The translations under genes and the position numbers were made by a program. 64,000 nt of DNA from Lota lota (Eukaryota > Chordata > Actinopteri > Gadiformes > Lotidae). This document shows positions 37,363 through 60,700 of the stretch, piece after piece; position 1 is the first letter of the stretch; every line of letters starts with the position of its first letter. The DNA lies in contig JACYXH010000825.1 of assembly GCA_026745465.1 (NCBI GenBank), forward strand, positions 202,756 through 266,755, given 5' to 3'. The notes under the pieces are model-generated. The model saw nothing but the letters and a program-made list of their open reading frames with translations. It made no database searches and was not told the DNA's origin.

Positions 37363-38656
37363 CCGTATTCTGTGACCCCAGGGGTCGCTGTTGCACATTT
37401 TCTGCAACATGCACGAGTTTGAAGGTTGGTTGGTGGATGGTTTCCTGTTACGTGTGGACTCTGTGATGATCGCAGACATGAATACTTTTGTACACATACA
37501 GATATGAGGATGCCAAATGACCTGAACACATTTGGTTGGGGTTTAACTACATATTTTTAACATTTACAGTGGGGTCACAGAATACGACGGCCAGCTATCA
37601 TGGATTGTGACCTACCGTGGATGGTTTCCTGTTGCGTGTGGACTCTGTGATGATCACAGACGTGAATAGTTTACTACACATACAGATATGAGGATGCCAA
37701 ATGACCTGAACACATTTGGTTGGGGTTTAACTACATTTTTTTTTCGCATTTACAGTGGGGTCACAGAATACGACGGCCAGCCGTGGATGGTTTCATGTTG
37801 CGTGTGGACTCTGTGATGATCGCAGACATGAATAATTATACAGGATGACAAATGAAAAACAGGTTGATGTCGGGTGCTTCGTCCCGCCGTGCTTCCACTG
37901 GAACTATAGGCTACTGCCTCTTCAGTGGCCACCATACTCAGGGCGCAATACTGTCGGCTTTTTGAAAACTGTGCTCTTAGGTCACTAAAATCATCCTTAC
38001 GCTGCAAATCCACCCAAGTCACTGCAATCACGCACACTTCACGCCCATACAGGCATTAGTTCATAGTTTATTTCACATACTACAGTAATCAAAAAACGGT
38101 GGGCATTATAACAAAAACAACCACAGTTTGTGCAATCAGAGAGGGGCTCGTAATGAAGAAAGAGCTCACCCCCATCCCCTTGTAATTAAATGTTCTTTAT
38201 AAATACATTTGATTTGATTAGCATTTTACAGACACATACTATGGATGGGGCGTTTACTACGATCCACCAACGTTGCTTCTTTCCCCATAAGAAGCAACAA
38301 TCAGCGTTTAATTACGTTGATTTTCCTTTGAGTATTTCCTACTATAGGCTACTGTGTAAAATGCTGTTTAGAATTGACCAACACCATTTCTATATTCACG
38401 TTTGCTTCAAGAAAGAAGGACCCGTCATCATCGTGCCACCACAGAGCCAAATCAACCGCTGTGCTTCATCCACTCAACGGGCTTTACAAAACGAGCTAAC
38501 CCATCCCGAGTGAGCGATGGCGATACGATGTTTACTTTGAAGCTCGTGCATGTTTCCGCACATGAACGACTTCATGCCTTCAAACTCGTGCATGTTGCAG
38601 AAAATGTGCAACAGCGACCCCTGGGGTCACAGAATACGGTGGGTCACAGAATACGG
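37363..38656. mobile_element. non-autonomous TIR DNA transposon with TGTA target duplication
   Basis: The ends are inverted (CCGTATTCTGTGACCC and GGGTCACAGAATACGG). A longer inverted block (37363-37425 with 38577-38639) lies just inside, and TGTA flanks both sides (37359-37362 and 38657-38660). Inside, ~190-bp direct repeats (37425-37790) each end in GTCACAGAATACGACGG. A 107-codon frame at 38190-38513 has no recognisable transposase motif. The superfamily is not assigned. Confidence 0.78.
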
Positions 38657-38660
38657 TGTA

Positions 38661-39789
38661 ACACCCGCATGGGTGGATGGCCTGCTCTGGATTTAGCCTG
38701 TCCAAAGTGCTGTCAGAGGAGCGACGTGGGGTAAAGAGAGAGCGCAGTTGTTCACATATGTAGATTGCATTTAAAACCAACTATCAACTTAAAAAATACA
38801 CTGAAACGTGCGAGTTAACTGAAGTAAACTTTGGTTAAAATGTATCCATGTAGATGTAACGTTTAGCGGCCTTGCAAAAGGTTAACTATTTCCTTACCTT
38901 TTTACTGTCAGAGGCATCTTCATGATGTAAACTTTTTAGTTATTTAAAGATCAATGTCCACATCATCTAAGCCATTAACCACCGTGACGATTGCTTTAGT
39001 TTGATTCGTGAACCATGCACACCTGTGCATGGTTACACCTCGTTGGGCTGTACTAAGTGGGGCTGAATGGAGAGGGGCTCTGCCAGGGATGCTGTTAAAT
39101 GAAGATAATGCTGAATATTTATTGCTCAATTATATCATACAGATGTATAAGGTAAACATGAGGCATTAGCGTGGTAATGGTAGGACCAACAGATATGGTG
39201 TACAAACTGGAATACTGTAAAGCACCCCTTTATTATGAGAAATGGTGCAGGTCAAGGGGTATTTAGAGAGAGAGTTTAGTTTAGTTGGGGGGCGATTGGC
39301 AGGGGAAAAGCTGCGGTTGTATCTTGCTTGGTGAATGTTTTCTAGTAAATCCTGCCCTTTGTGGGCTTATTCATTGAACCTGGGTCTTGTTTTCTGTACA
39401 CTACACCCGATACAAGCTGCCTGCTACCATACCACCGCTAGGGCCTAACGGCATGCCCAACAGTAACTAATAAGTATGACCCGCAGAGATGACGTAACTG
39501 AGCTACCAGACTGCTGATGTAACGCTGGTGAACATTAAATGTGGCCTTGTTCACATGGATAAGGTTCCACACCAAAACCACCTTTTTTCCAGGCAACACT
39601 TTCATGAAATGTCAAAACACAAAATGAAAATCAGCCGATCTGATTCGATATTCATAATCTGAACTCAATTGTACCAGTTCATAAGTTGGACTTGGTGACA
39701 ATGTTATCATGGGTAATACAAATTGATGATCAGTTTGTTTAACTGTTGTCGTTTTTCTAATCACTTGTGCACCTTTTGACATTCTGCAG
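38661..39789. other. akt2 5' flank / upstream intron, no other gene seen
   Basis: An acceptor (TTCTGCAG) at 39789 begins the exon holding the akt2 start codon, so an untranslated first exon must lie upstream. No clear CpG-rich promoter is visible here. Confidence 0.5.
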
Positions 39790-39894
39790 GTGGTGTTTGA
39801 ACTTGTTGCCACAGACCGAGACCTGAAAAGGCAACAACAGAAACCCAGCCTCTTTTCGCTGACCCTCTCTGAAAACAAGTGTTTTCCTTCTGCC

Positions 39895-51293
<11,399 letters not shown>

Positions 51294-51309
51294 TTGCATC
51301 CCCACAATG

Positions 51310-51315
51310 AATAAA
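51310..51315 (+). terminator. candidate akt2 polyadenylation signal
   Basis: AATAAA lies 17 bp after the akt2 stop codon; a second AT-rich AATTAAAATG follows. A very short 3' UTR would result, and a distal signal beyond the repeats is possible. Confidence 0.5.
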
Positions 51316-51384
51316 ATGAATTAAAATGTGTGCAAAACTGTGAATTATTTGATTTCTTTTACATAATTTCTTGCACACTAAGGA

Positions 51385-52260
51385 TTGACTTTATGAAGCG
51401 GCTTGGGCTCATACTAACTACTTTATGAAGCGGCTTGGGCTCATAATGACTACTTTATGAAACGGCTTGGGCTTATACTGACTACTTTATGAAGCGGCTT
51501 GGGCTCATACTGACTACTTTATGAAGCGGCTTGGGCTCATAATGACTACTTTATGAAACGGCTTGGGCTCATACTGACTACTTTATGAAATGGCTTGGGC
51601 TCATACTGACTACTTTATGAAGCGGCTTGGGCTCATACTGACTACTTTATGAAGCGGCTTAGCCTCATACTGACTACTTTATGAAGCGGCTTGGGCTCAT
51701 ACTGACTACTTTATGAAACGGCTTGGGCTCATAATGACTACTTTATGAAACGGCTTGGGCTCATAATGACTACTTTATGAAGCGGCTTGGGCTCATACTG
51801 ACTACTTTATGAAGCGGCTTGGCCTCATACTGACTACTTTATGAAGCGGCTTGGGCTCATACTGACTACTTTATGAAGCGGCTCATACTGACTACTTTAT
51901 GAAGCGGCTTGGGCTCATACTGACTACTTTATGAAACGGCTTGGGCTCATACTGACTACTTTATGAAGCGGCTTGGGCTCATACTGACTACTTTATGAAA
52001 CTTGGGCTCATACTGACTACTTTATGAAGCGGCTTGGGCTCATACTGACTACTTTATGAAGCGGCTTGGGCTCATACTGACTACTTTATGAAAGCGGCTT
52101 GGGCTCATACTGACTACTTTATGAAGGGCTTGGGCTCAAATGACTACTTTATGAAGCTTGGCTCATACTGACTACTTTATGAAAGGCTTGGGCTCATATG
52201 ACTACTTTATGAGCGGCTTGGCTCAAACTGACATTAATTTTCTAATACTACTTTATGAAC
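51385..52260. repeat. ~31-bp minisatellite after akt2 (about 28 units)
   Basis: Units read GACTACTTTATGAAGCGGCT then TGGGCTCATACT. From about 52080 the units lose single bases and break up. Confidence 0.95.
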
Positions 52261-52954
52261 TTCTCATACTGACTACTTTTTGTCATACTGACTACTTTAA
52301 TGGTCTAATATATATTTAATTTATGAATAAAACTTATATGACTATTTATAATTATACTGATAATATATTATAACAACTTATAAATTAAATATAATATAAA
52401 TTTTTAATATATTTATAAGGGCTGATAAATAATTATATTTTAATATTTGTGATAACTTTAATAACTGTAATACTATTTAAACTAACTATGCTGCTTTCTA
52501 TATCAATTAACATGATTAACTATTTTATATTCACCATAAATGTGATTTTCTGCTGACTCAATTGATTATGTGATAAATCTCAATTTGTAATATGGTTTAA
52601 TTGGGTTCTGTAATACATTAACACCGCTATCATACACAGCATAATATATACACAACCCAGTAGGTGGGAAAAGGTATTAATAAGTTATTATTATATACAT
52701 TATAATATATATATTTAGATTAAACTATTGTGCCACCGCAGGTCTGTAGGGTGGTGAGTCTGGAAAAACGGTTTAATATTTGTGATGATCATTAACCCTG
52801 GTACGTCCCTTTACTTGTTACGCTATTAACAGCGTGACAGACTATTATTTAGTAGTCTGCTAAAGCTGCTGTACAGCGTTTTAATCTTCTTAATATGACT
52901 ATATTCTGGTAACTGTTTCTGACATCGGTGGAGATTAGGGTGAATAAAACTGAC
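52261..52954. other. AT-rich low-complexity sequence, no gene
   Basis: After the minisatellite decays, 52290-52720 is a TTATAATATA-like run with no frame or known repeat; quality of the assembly may be poor here. Confidence 0.5.
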
Positions 52955-53906
52955 GGACATTAATTATGGTTCATTAATTCATTTATTACATTAACCCAAG
53001 TATGTCCCTTTAGTGCTATTAACAGCATGAGCAATACAACAATGTGTTCAAGTAGTGGTACCAGCCACGGTGGTAGTGCAAAAGAAAAACGCTGTGCAAA
53101 ATACAGAACATTATAATGCAGATCAATAATGCAAATCAAATAATGGGTTGTTGTAGTGTGCGTTGGTTTGGGGGTAATGGATTTCTCCAGGAGCCTGGCT
53201 GCTTGGGGGAAAAAGCTGTTTGTCATCCTCTGGGTTTTGGCCCCGAGGCTTCGGTACCGCTCCCCCGACGGCAGTAGCTCAAACACTTTCTGATTGGGGT
53301 GGCTGGGCTCCCTAATGATTCTGAGGGCCTTCTTGACACACGGGGCCTTGTAGGTGTCCTGGATGGAGGGAAGCTCACATCTGCTGATCCTTTCAGCTGT
53401 CCGCACTACCCTTTGCAACGCTTTGCGGCTTTGGGCAGTGCAGTTCCCGTACCAGGCAGTGATGCGTCCCGTCAAGATGCTCTCCATTGCGCCTCTGAAG
53501 AAGGCCCCCAGGATCTTGGGCCCCAAGCCAAAACTTTTTCAGCCACCTAAGGTGAAATAGGCGACGTTGTGCTTTTTTCACCACCTGGTTGGTGTGCTCG
53601 TCCCAGGTGAGGTCGTTGGTGATGTGGACCCCCAGGAACTTGATGCCGTTTACCCTCTCCACAGCAGATCCATTGATGGTGATGGGGTCATGCACCCTGT
53701 CTCTTCCTCCTGAAGTCCACCACCAGCTCCTTGGTCTTGTGGGCGTTGAGAGCGAGGTTGTTGTCCTGGCTGTACTGAGCCAGGCGGTCGACTTCATTCC
53801 TATAGGCCGCCTCGTCGCCGTCGGTGACACTGTCGTGTCATCTGCAAACTTGACCACCGTGTTGGAGCTGTGTGTGGCCACGCAGTCATGGGTGTACAGG
53901 GAGTAG
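52955..53906 (-). mobile_element. 5'-truncated L2/CR1-like LINE (RT C-terminal part)
   Basis: Minus-strand frames (53393-53881 then 52960-53526, joined by a frameshift near 53520) read FADDTTV, the RT catalytic box (F/Y-ADD), then VKFLGVHITNDLTWDEHTNQ and VVRTAERISRCELPSIQ, the C-terminal end common to fish L2-clade LINEs. The 5' end and endonuclease are missing and several shifts are present, so it is a dead copy. Confidence 0.85.
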
Positions 53907-54688
53907 AGGAGGGGTTTAATCCATTACGCCATCTGTAAATCTAACTGAATTCATATTCATGCACTCAAACCAACTGAATTGTCTTAACTGAGAAATGCAG
54001 CAACCCAGAGTAAAGTAACATGGATGCGTTTTGCATAACAACAATAAACAATAAAAAATGAACCGTCTACACTTGTTTAATTTGGGAGGTAGATGGAGGT
54101 AGAGGGCCCTCTTTTGGGGAAAGGTTTACACAAGTATAACTCCACTACTGATAAATGCCTAGTTTTCCACGCCTGACGCGGGATTTGAAGAAAATCCTGG
54201 AATATTCACGTTGAAAAACAAAAGCTTATTTTAAACCGTAAAACAATTTAAACCCGTGGTCTACAACTTAAAACAGGAATATACACTTAAACTTATAAAA
54301 TTTCACACACCAAGGTGTCTACACATGTCATAGACCTTTTACAGGCTCATGGTCGGTAATCAAACAGTTGGTTCTGATTGAATTCAATGTTATAATTAAC
54401 GTAGCTACATCGCTCAAACCAAATCCAAGATAGCCACCAGTTGTTATACACAGAACTCCTTCATACGCATGCGTCGTGTGAACACGCCGTGAACAAAATC
54501 CACCAACCCTATTTCGTGCAGATGAACTATGCGAGTCCACCTCCGACAGGAATCAGCCTCCTCCAGGGGTCCGCTCCAAAGCAGTGGAAAAACACCGAAG
54601 GTTTACCGGGCAGGGATGACAGCGTCGTGGGCGGAGTCACGTTTTCTTTTACAGGGATTGTCAAGTTGTTAAGTCGCTGACGTGAAAC
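53907..54688. other. upstream region of the BTG3-like gene; no other gene seen
   Basis: Unique-looking sequence; an untranslated first exon or promoter may be here but no motif decides it. Confidence 0.4.
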
Positions 54689-54839
54689 ATGAAGAAAGAA
54701 ATTGCTGCCGTCGTTTTTTTCCTGAAGAGGCTCATCAAAAAGGGGGAAAATATTGATTCTGCTCAAATTGAGAAGGTGGTCGAGAGGCTGGTGGTTGGAC
54801 TGCATGAGAAATACAGAGGGCACTGGTACCCAGAGAACC

Positions 54840-55155
54840 TGTTACGCTGTCTGTTACGCTGACAGGACGAGAACCCAAATGCGGACACTACGAGGCGGAG
54901 TGTGATAGATTCCAAAAGATTTATTTTCCAAAAGAACAGGTTAGGGGTAGACAGGGAGAGAATAACGATATCTGTTTACTGGAACGAAGTAACTAACACG
55001 AGGTGGTTAAACAACGATCTGGCACCGGCTGCTAGGAAGACTGGTGATTAAGTAGAGTGCGGTGATTGTTTAATTGAAGGCTGGTGTGGAAAGCAGAGTG
55101 CACGAGGTGGAATGGCAGCCGGCGCGCCTAGGTGGTGGAAGAGGGTGTCATGACA
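54840..55155 (-). repeat. 316-bp solo LTR inserted in the BTG3-like coding exon
   Basis: It begins TGTTACGCTG (repeated once), ends GTCATGACA, and is flanked by GAACC at 54835-54839 and 55156-55160. The TTTATT near 54920 suggests it is in minus orientation. The exon sequence continues exactly after the right duplication. Confidence 0.93.
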
Positions 55156-55231
55156 GAACCCCAATAAGGGCCAAGCATTCAGGTAATATTATTCGTGGCT
55201 AACATATAATGGCTATAATCTGGTGTGATGC

Positions 55232-55795
55232 TGTCGTAGCAAATTATACAACTCGTGGCTGGGCTGATTTAAAAGGCTAAGACAAATGGATATTCGTAGT
55301 TGGTTTATTTCATATGCTGCAGCACACAAAAGACGCAGTTTCAAAGGCAACTCCACACTGGGCAGAGTTCTCGAGAAAAGGCGCGCCGAGCAAAGGAGGG
55401 AACACCTTTTTGTAGAGTGGAGCAAACAACATGTAAAGATAACACTAGATGACGCCATCATCCATAACTGGTTCAATGCATAGCTAAGGCCAGACCCCTG
55501 GTCGTAGCTCAGCATATATGGCGCCACCTATTATTTATGGCGGGTACAACGTACGGTCAGGGTAACGCATGATTTAAGGAGACACAATGTTTAGGAAGAG
55601 GAGCTTGCCCAGGACGTTCTCCCATGAGAACATAAACAATGTCTAGGGAGAGGAAAAACAGGCAACTGTGGGGAGTTAGATAGTTAAAGAGATATATAGG
55701 CTACTATGGTGTGCACATAACAACTTGAGCGCTTAAACCAACTAGTTTAAGCAAGCTAACTTGGGAATAGGGCCTGAAGTCATTTTCCCACCACA
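55232..55795 (-). repeat. solo LTR, family A, copy 3
   Basis: The 564-bp element lies in BTG3-like intron 1 and is nearly identical to the reverse complement of 9749-10311. ATGC flanks both sides (55228-55231 and 55796-55799), a 4-bp target duplication. Confidence 0.9.
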
Positions 55796-57225
55796 ATGCT
55801 CAGCTCAAATGATGCTCAAAACACTACTGCAGTAATGTAGACTGCATAACAACTTATTTTTGCTTTTCTTTCTCTCTCTAGATGCATCAGAGTGAATCGG
55901 TCCCAGAGGCACGATCCAGTGTTACTGCGTGCCTGCCAGGAGAGTGAGGTTCAGTACTCTGACTTGGGCCTGCCCAGAGAGCTCACTTTGTGGGTGGATC
56001 CCGGAGAGGTGTGTTGTAGGTGAGTCTGTGGAGGGATTGGAGCATTATTATTTTTATAACCTCTGCAATCGTTTCCTCTCAGTATTGCCAGTCTGGTCAG
56101 TCTGCCAGTCTGGTCTGGTCTGGTCAGTCTGGTCGGATTCCCATCACCACTAATTGAGAGTTCTTGCTATTTATCAAGCTACTGCACATGGGATTAGCTT
56201 GTAGTATTTTGTAGAACCCTACTTGCCAGATGTCTTTTCTTTTTTTAATCTGAATTGAAGCAGCTGCAATTAGCAGATACTGTGTTTTTTTTATTGTTAT
56301 TATTGTTTTGGTTTGAGGAACAACAAATTTATTATGAAATTATTTCTCAGCAATCATTTGACCGTCCAACTAAACAATTATCCCAAAAAAGGACATTCTG
56401 CTGTAAAATACTGGATTTTGAAAGAACTACCGGTAAACATATGAAAGAAAATGTATGTCCTCATTCCCTGTTGCCAAACAATTCCTATATTCTCCGTCTT
56501 TGAGTTAAGCATTATTGACACATTTGGCCACCGATATTGGTTGCTTAATGGTTTGTTTTCTTCCTTAGGAATGGTGAGCAGAACCCCTATTTTTCAGTGG
56601 TCAGTTTCTCTAATGGGGAGGACGATGTCAAGGAGGATGCAAGGAAGGTGACCAGTGCTTTGGAGAGGGTGACGTCGGACTACAACCCTGGCTCCGCCTC
56701 TGACTGTACACGCAGGGAGACCCCAAGCTCCGCCCCCCTTCCCGTACCCCCCGGCCGCACCGCACCTCAGGTGAAAGCTACGGACACTTGTTTAGGGGAA
56801 CATTTTACACTTTTGTCCAAATGTGGCTGAGAACCGTCGAAGCATCAAATCAATATTGGACTACAAAACATCTGCGGCACGAGAGTTTATTAAGGACACA
56901 TTTTGTTTATCTAATGTTGCTATTTATCTTTCCCAGGCGCTGAACCCAAATGCTCCGGCGTGGAACCCCAGGATGACGGTGGGTACGGGTCACCCCCCTA
57001 CTCGGCCTCACTACGGTTTCCAACCACACGGCGGATTCCATCACCCCTTAAGGCACACCGTTTTGGTTCCACAGGTCTACATAGCACGGCATGGATACTG
57101 GGGCGGCATGTACAACGTGGCACACTTTTACAGCTAGGGATTTTCATTTACGTTTTTGAATTCACAAGTATATAGTGATTATTTTGTTATTTATTTCGTG
57201 TTAAATTACCTATAATAATTGTGAT

Positions 57226-57231
57226 AATAAA
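57226..57231 (+). terminator. candidate polyadenylation signal of the BTG3-like gene
   Basis: AATAAA 89 bp after the stop codon. Another ATAAA lies near 57310. Confidence 0.55.
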
Positions 57232-57584
57232 TGTTTCCATATCGCCAGCCCTAGTTTGAATGTTAAAGGCTAGTTAATTTTCTTAATGGGTGAATTATGT
57301 TCATGCAAATAAAATGTATATAGTTTTTTTAAAAGATACTATATTTACTTGTTTGTGTGTTAAATAAAAATTTTTTTACAGTTCAATCTGTAGTCCTAAC
57401 TTTCATTCATTATGTGAGGAAACATATTTGATATGAAGGACAGAATAGTTGTGGCTTCCGTGGCAGAACCTTCTGCAGCCTACCTGTAGGCATTTGAGAT
57501 GTTTCTCAGGCACACACTGAAAACGGCAGTACAAGCACTACACCAAGAATCATGTTTTCCCACTTTCAAGTTTTTTTTTGTGTG

Positions 57585-57755
57585 TACACACACACACACA
57601 CACACTTCACTCACACACACACACACACCAACACACACACACTCACACACACTCACACATCACTCACACACACACACTACACTACACACACATATCCACA
57701 CACAAACACACACCACACACACACTCACACTCACACACACACACACACTCACCCG
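57585..57755. repeat. (CA)n microsatellite with CTCACA interruptions
   Basis: About 170 bp of ACACAC/ACTCAC repeats. Confidence 0.95.
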
Positions 57756-57769
57756 CGGCTGAGAAGAGT

Positions 57770-58570
57770 GTGGGCGGGGTGGGGCCAGGTCGTGGGGGGC
57801 GGTGGATGGCCACCCGAAGAGGTTGGGGCCCCCGGCGGTCGACCCGGGAACTCAGGTTTGAGGTCCAGCTTATATGAGGGTCAACCTGCATCTGCCTGCT
57901 GGATGACGGCAGGCACAGGAGAGAGAAACTAAACCGTGGAAAACCTTCACACACTCAAGGGGCGCAGTGTGCGGCGGCACAGCACCATGGCTTTAACGCT
58001 GCCAGGGTTAGGAGTACGATTCCCATGGCGCACACTTCCCGGGTTTCTGTGCCGTGAACAAGGAAAGAGAGAAAAACAAGTGTGAATCTCATGGTCGATG
58101 TTCCGGCGGACTCCATCCTGCAACGCTGTCGCTGACGTGTGGAAGCATATCACAGCACACATTTGTAAAGTGTTTTGGCAAGGATTGGCATGGCTTGAAG
58201 CCCTGAGAAAACGCTACACCCTGTTCTCAAATAAAATTGGCTTTGTTGTTGTTGTTGTTGATGTGGTAGACTCTAGAACGTTGTACCTCCAAGGACATAA
58301 CTTATTCAAATAAGAGCGCTCTTTACTTTGATAGCAAGACCCCTGATGTGTGCAGCTGGAGTCAGAGGTAGGTGTGTGTCTTTGCTAGGTGTGTGTCTGC
58401 GTTTACATTTGTGTGTTTGTGTGTGTGTCTGTATTTGTATACGGTGCCTGTACCGAAACACTTACCCTGAGGATAGGTCGAAAAAGGATCCGTTTGCTAC
58501 GAGAGAGGAAGAACAAAGAGAATGCAATGCTGTCACACAAGTGTTTCAAATTACAGCTACAGATACAGAC
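57770..58570 (+). repeat. partial internal sequence of the LTR element, upstream of its first LTR
   Basis: It shares blocks with 61640-62477 in the same order (GTGGAAAACCTTCACACAC; CACGACCATGGC-like; AGGTGTGTGTCTGCGTT; GATACAGAC before the LTR). This shows that an element copy once extended left of the first LTR. Confidence 0.7.
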
Positions 58571-58962
58571 TGTTACGTGACCCTCTCCGTTCCTGTCCAT
58601 TTCCGCCATCTAGTGACACCTTGCCTCATTACACCATGTGCTCCTTTGTTTACCTCTCGTCATCAATTAGCCACCACGTGCACTCCCTCTGTTCACACAC
58701 TCCTGCCAGCAATCACCAAATCACCCCCACAGTACTTAAGCACTGGCTTCTCACAAGGCCAGTGCTAGTTCGTTGTTTAGTTTAGTGTGTTCACTTCTCA
58801 CAGTAACTTCGTCCTCGCCTTTTAGTTCCTTGTTCCTTGTTCCTGTTACGGGTTCCGCTCCCGTTCTTGTTCCTGCTCCCGTTCTTGTTCCTGCTCTTGT
58901 TCCTGTTCCTGCTCCCGTTCCAGTACCTTCTCCTCTTGTCCTCCTCGTTCCTGTTTCCTAGT

Positions 58963-59003
<41 letters not shown>

Positions 59004-59430
59004 CCGTTGCCGAGCCTTGCTTTCCTGACTACCCTCTGCCTGCCTGACTCCCCGCCTGCTTACTGCCGCCTGACTCCCCGCCTGCCTACGTCCCTCTGCC
59101 TGCCTGACTCCCCGCCTGCCTACTGCCTCCTGACTACCCGCCTGCCTACGTCCCTCTGCCTGCCTGACTCCCCGCCTGCCTACTGCCTGCTCGACTACCC
59201 GCCTGCCTACGTCCCTCTGCCTGCCTGACTCCCCGCCTGCCTACTGCCTGCTCGACTACCCGCCTGCCTACGTTCCTCTGCCTGCCTGACCCCCCGTCTG
59301 TCTACTGCCTGCTGCAACTACCCGCCTGCCTTGCCCTTGCCTGTGCCTGAGCTTATAATAAATCCCCTTTTCAACCCGTTCCCTTCTCATCTCCGTGTCT
59401 TGCACTTGGGTCCTAGTCGTAACTGTAACA
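58571..59430 (+). repeat. 5' LTR (860 bp)
   Basis: It starts TGTTACGTGACC and ends AACTGTAACA. It contains a promoter-like CAGTACTTAAGCACTGG, several (CTGCCTGA)n and GTTCCTGCTCCC tracts, and AATAAA near 59358. Confidence 0.9.
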
Positions 59431-59446
59431 GTACGAACTAGCCAAC

Positions 59447-60700
59447 ATGGACCCAGCAGACACGGATCGAATACGCCAGGCTTATTCCCGGCTGGGAATA
59501 CCTTATTTCCCCTACGAATCGGCTTTGGCAGAAATCAAGTCCTCCCTTGAAGAGCTTAAGGCGGCTCGCATCGCGCGTGAAATCCGCTCAGCAGTCTCGT
59601 GGCCACCAACCCCCGCTGCAACTGCAGCATCGTGGCCACCAACTCCCGCTGCAACCGCAGCATCGTGGCCACCAACTCCCGCTGCAACCGCAGTCTCGTG
59701 GCCACCAACTCCCGCTGCAACCGCAGCATCGTGGCCACCAACTCCCGCTGCAACCGCAGTCTCGTGGTCCACCAACTCCCGCTGCAACCGCAGTCTCGTG
59801 GCCACCAACTCCCGCTGCAGCCGCAGCCTCGTCCACCAACCCGCTGCAAGCAGTCTCGTGGTTCCACCAACTCCCGCTGCAACCGCAGTCCGCTGGTCCC
59901 CAACTCCCGCTGCAACCAGTCTCTGTTTCCAACTCACCGCTGCACCGCAGTCTGTGGTCCAACTCCCGCTGCAACCGCAGCTCGTGTCACCAACTCCCCG
60001 AGCCGCAGCCTCCTCAACCACCACAGCTGTTTTCCTGTTTCCAAGCCTCAGGCCCCGCAGCCGTCCTCCGGCCCTGATCCCCCAGTCCAGCACAGTGGCC
60101 TCCGAGCTCCAACCCCACAGCCGTGGACTCCTGTTTCCAAGCCCCAGCCGCAGTGGCTTCCTGGTTCCAGCCCCAGCGTGGCCTCCTGGTCCAAGCCCAG
60201 CAGAGTGGCCTCCTGGTTCCAAGCCTCAGCGGCCTCCTGGTTCCGAGCCCCAGCAGCAGTGGCCTCCTGGTTTCAGCCCCAGCAACAGTGGCCTCCTGGC
60301 CCAGCCCCAGCAGGCCTCCTGGTCCAGCCCCAGCAGAGTGGCTTCCTGGTCCCGAGCCTCAGCGGCCTCCTGGCCGAGCCCCAGGCCCCGCTGCCTGGTC
60401 TCTGGTCCCAAGCCAAGCCCCCAGCCTCCCGGCCCTCAGCCCCAGCAGCTGCTCCTGGTCCAAGCCCCTGGCCCCGCAGCCGCTCCTCAGCCCCAGCAAC
60501 AGCTGCTTCTGGTCCCAAGCCTCAGCGGCCTCCTGGCCCTGAGCCCCAGCAACAGCTGCCTTCTGGTCCCCAAGCCCCAGCGGCCTCCCGGCCCTCAGCC
60601 CCAGCAGCTGCTGCCTTCTGGTCCAAGCCCCAGCGGCCTCCGGCCCTCAGCCCCAGCAACTGCTGTCTCCTGGTCCCAAGCCCCAGCGTCCTGGCCCTGA
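59447..60700 (+). CDS. gag-like N-terminus fused to Pro/Ala/Ser-rich repeats
   Basis: A 417-codon frame begins MDPADTDRIRQAYSRLG, with SALAEIKSSLEELKAARIA, an alpha-helical start resembling gag N-termini of fish gypsy elements. From about residue 50 it becomes repeats of a 10-11 residue PTPAATA(A/V)SWP unit, then Pro/Gln/Ser-rich repeats. No capsid or CCHC knuckle is visible. It may be a relic of gag hypertrophied by tandem repeats, or simply an open repeat. Expression is unknown. Confidence 0.5.
   Translation: MDPADTDRIRQAYSRLGIPYFPYESALAEIKSSLEELKAARIAREIRSAVSWPPTPAATAASWPPTPAATAASWPPTPAATAVSWPPTPAATAASWPPTPAATAVSWSTNSRCNRSLVATNSRCSRSLVHQPAASSLVVPPTPAATAVRWSPTPAATSLCFQLTAAPQSVVQLPLQPQLVSPTPRAAASSTTTAVFLFPSLRPRSRPPALIPQSSTVASELQPHSRGLLFPSPSRSGFLVPAPAWPPGPSPAEWPPGSKPQRPPGSEPQQQWPPGFSPSNSGLLAQPQQASWSSPSRVASWSRASAASWPSPRPRCLVSGPKPSPQPPGPQPQQLLLVQAPGPAAAPQPQQQLLLVPSLSGLLALSPSNSCLLVPKPQRPPGPQPQQLLPSGPSPSGLRPSAPATAVSWSQAPASWP

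Larger units (their letters stand above)
54689..57137 (+). pseudogene. btg3-like: BTG3-like antiproliferative protein (BTG/Tob family), first coding exon split by a solo LTR
   Basis: Coding exons: 54689-54839 plus 55161-55182 (one exon interrupted by the LTR and one copy of its target duplication), 55882-56019, 56569-56770 and 56937-57137. The BTG box A region (IAAVVFFLKRL..GHWYPEN; KGQAFR) and box B ([21 protein letters not shown]) are clear, then VTSALERVTSDYNPG as in BTG3, and a Pro/His-rich tail ending NVAHFYS. Family members bind CAF1/CCR4 deadenylases. The LTR brings a stop five residues after the break (..ENLLRCLLR), so this allele cannot encode an intact BTG domain unless the LTR is spliced out. 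Apart from that, all exons are open with good splice sites, suggesting a recent event. BTG4 is the alternative family assignment. Confidence 0.88.
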
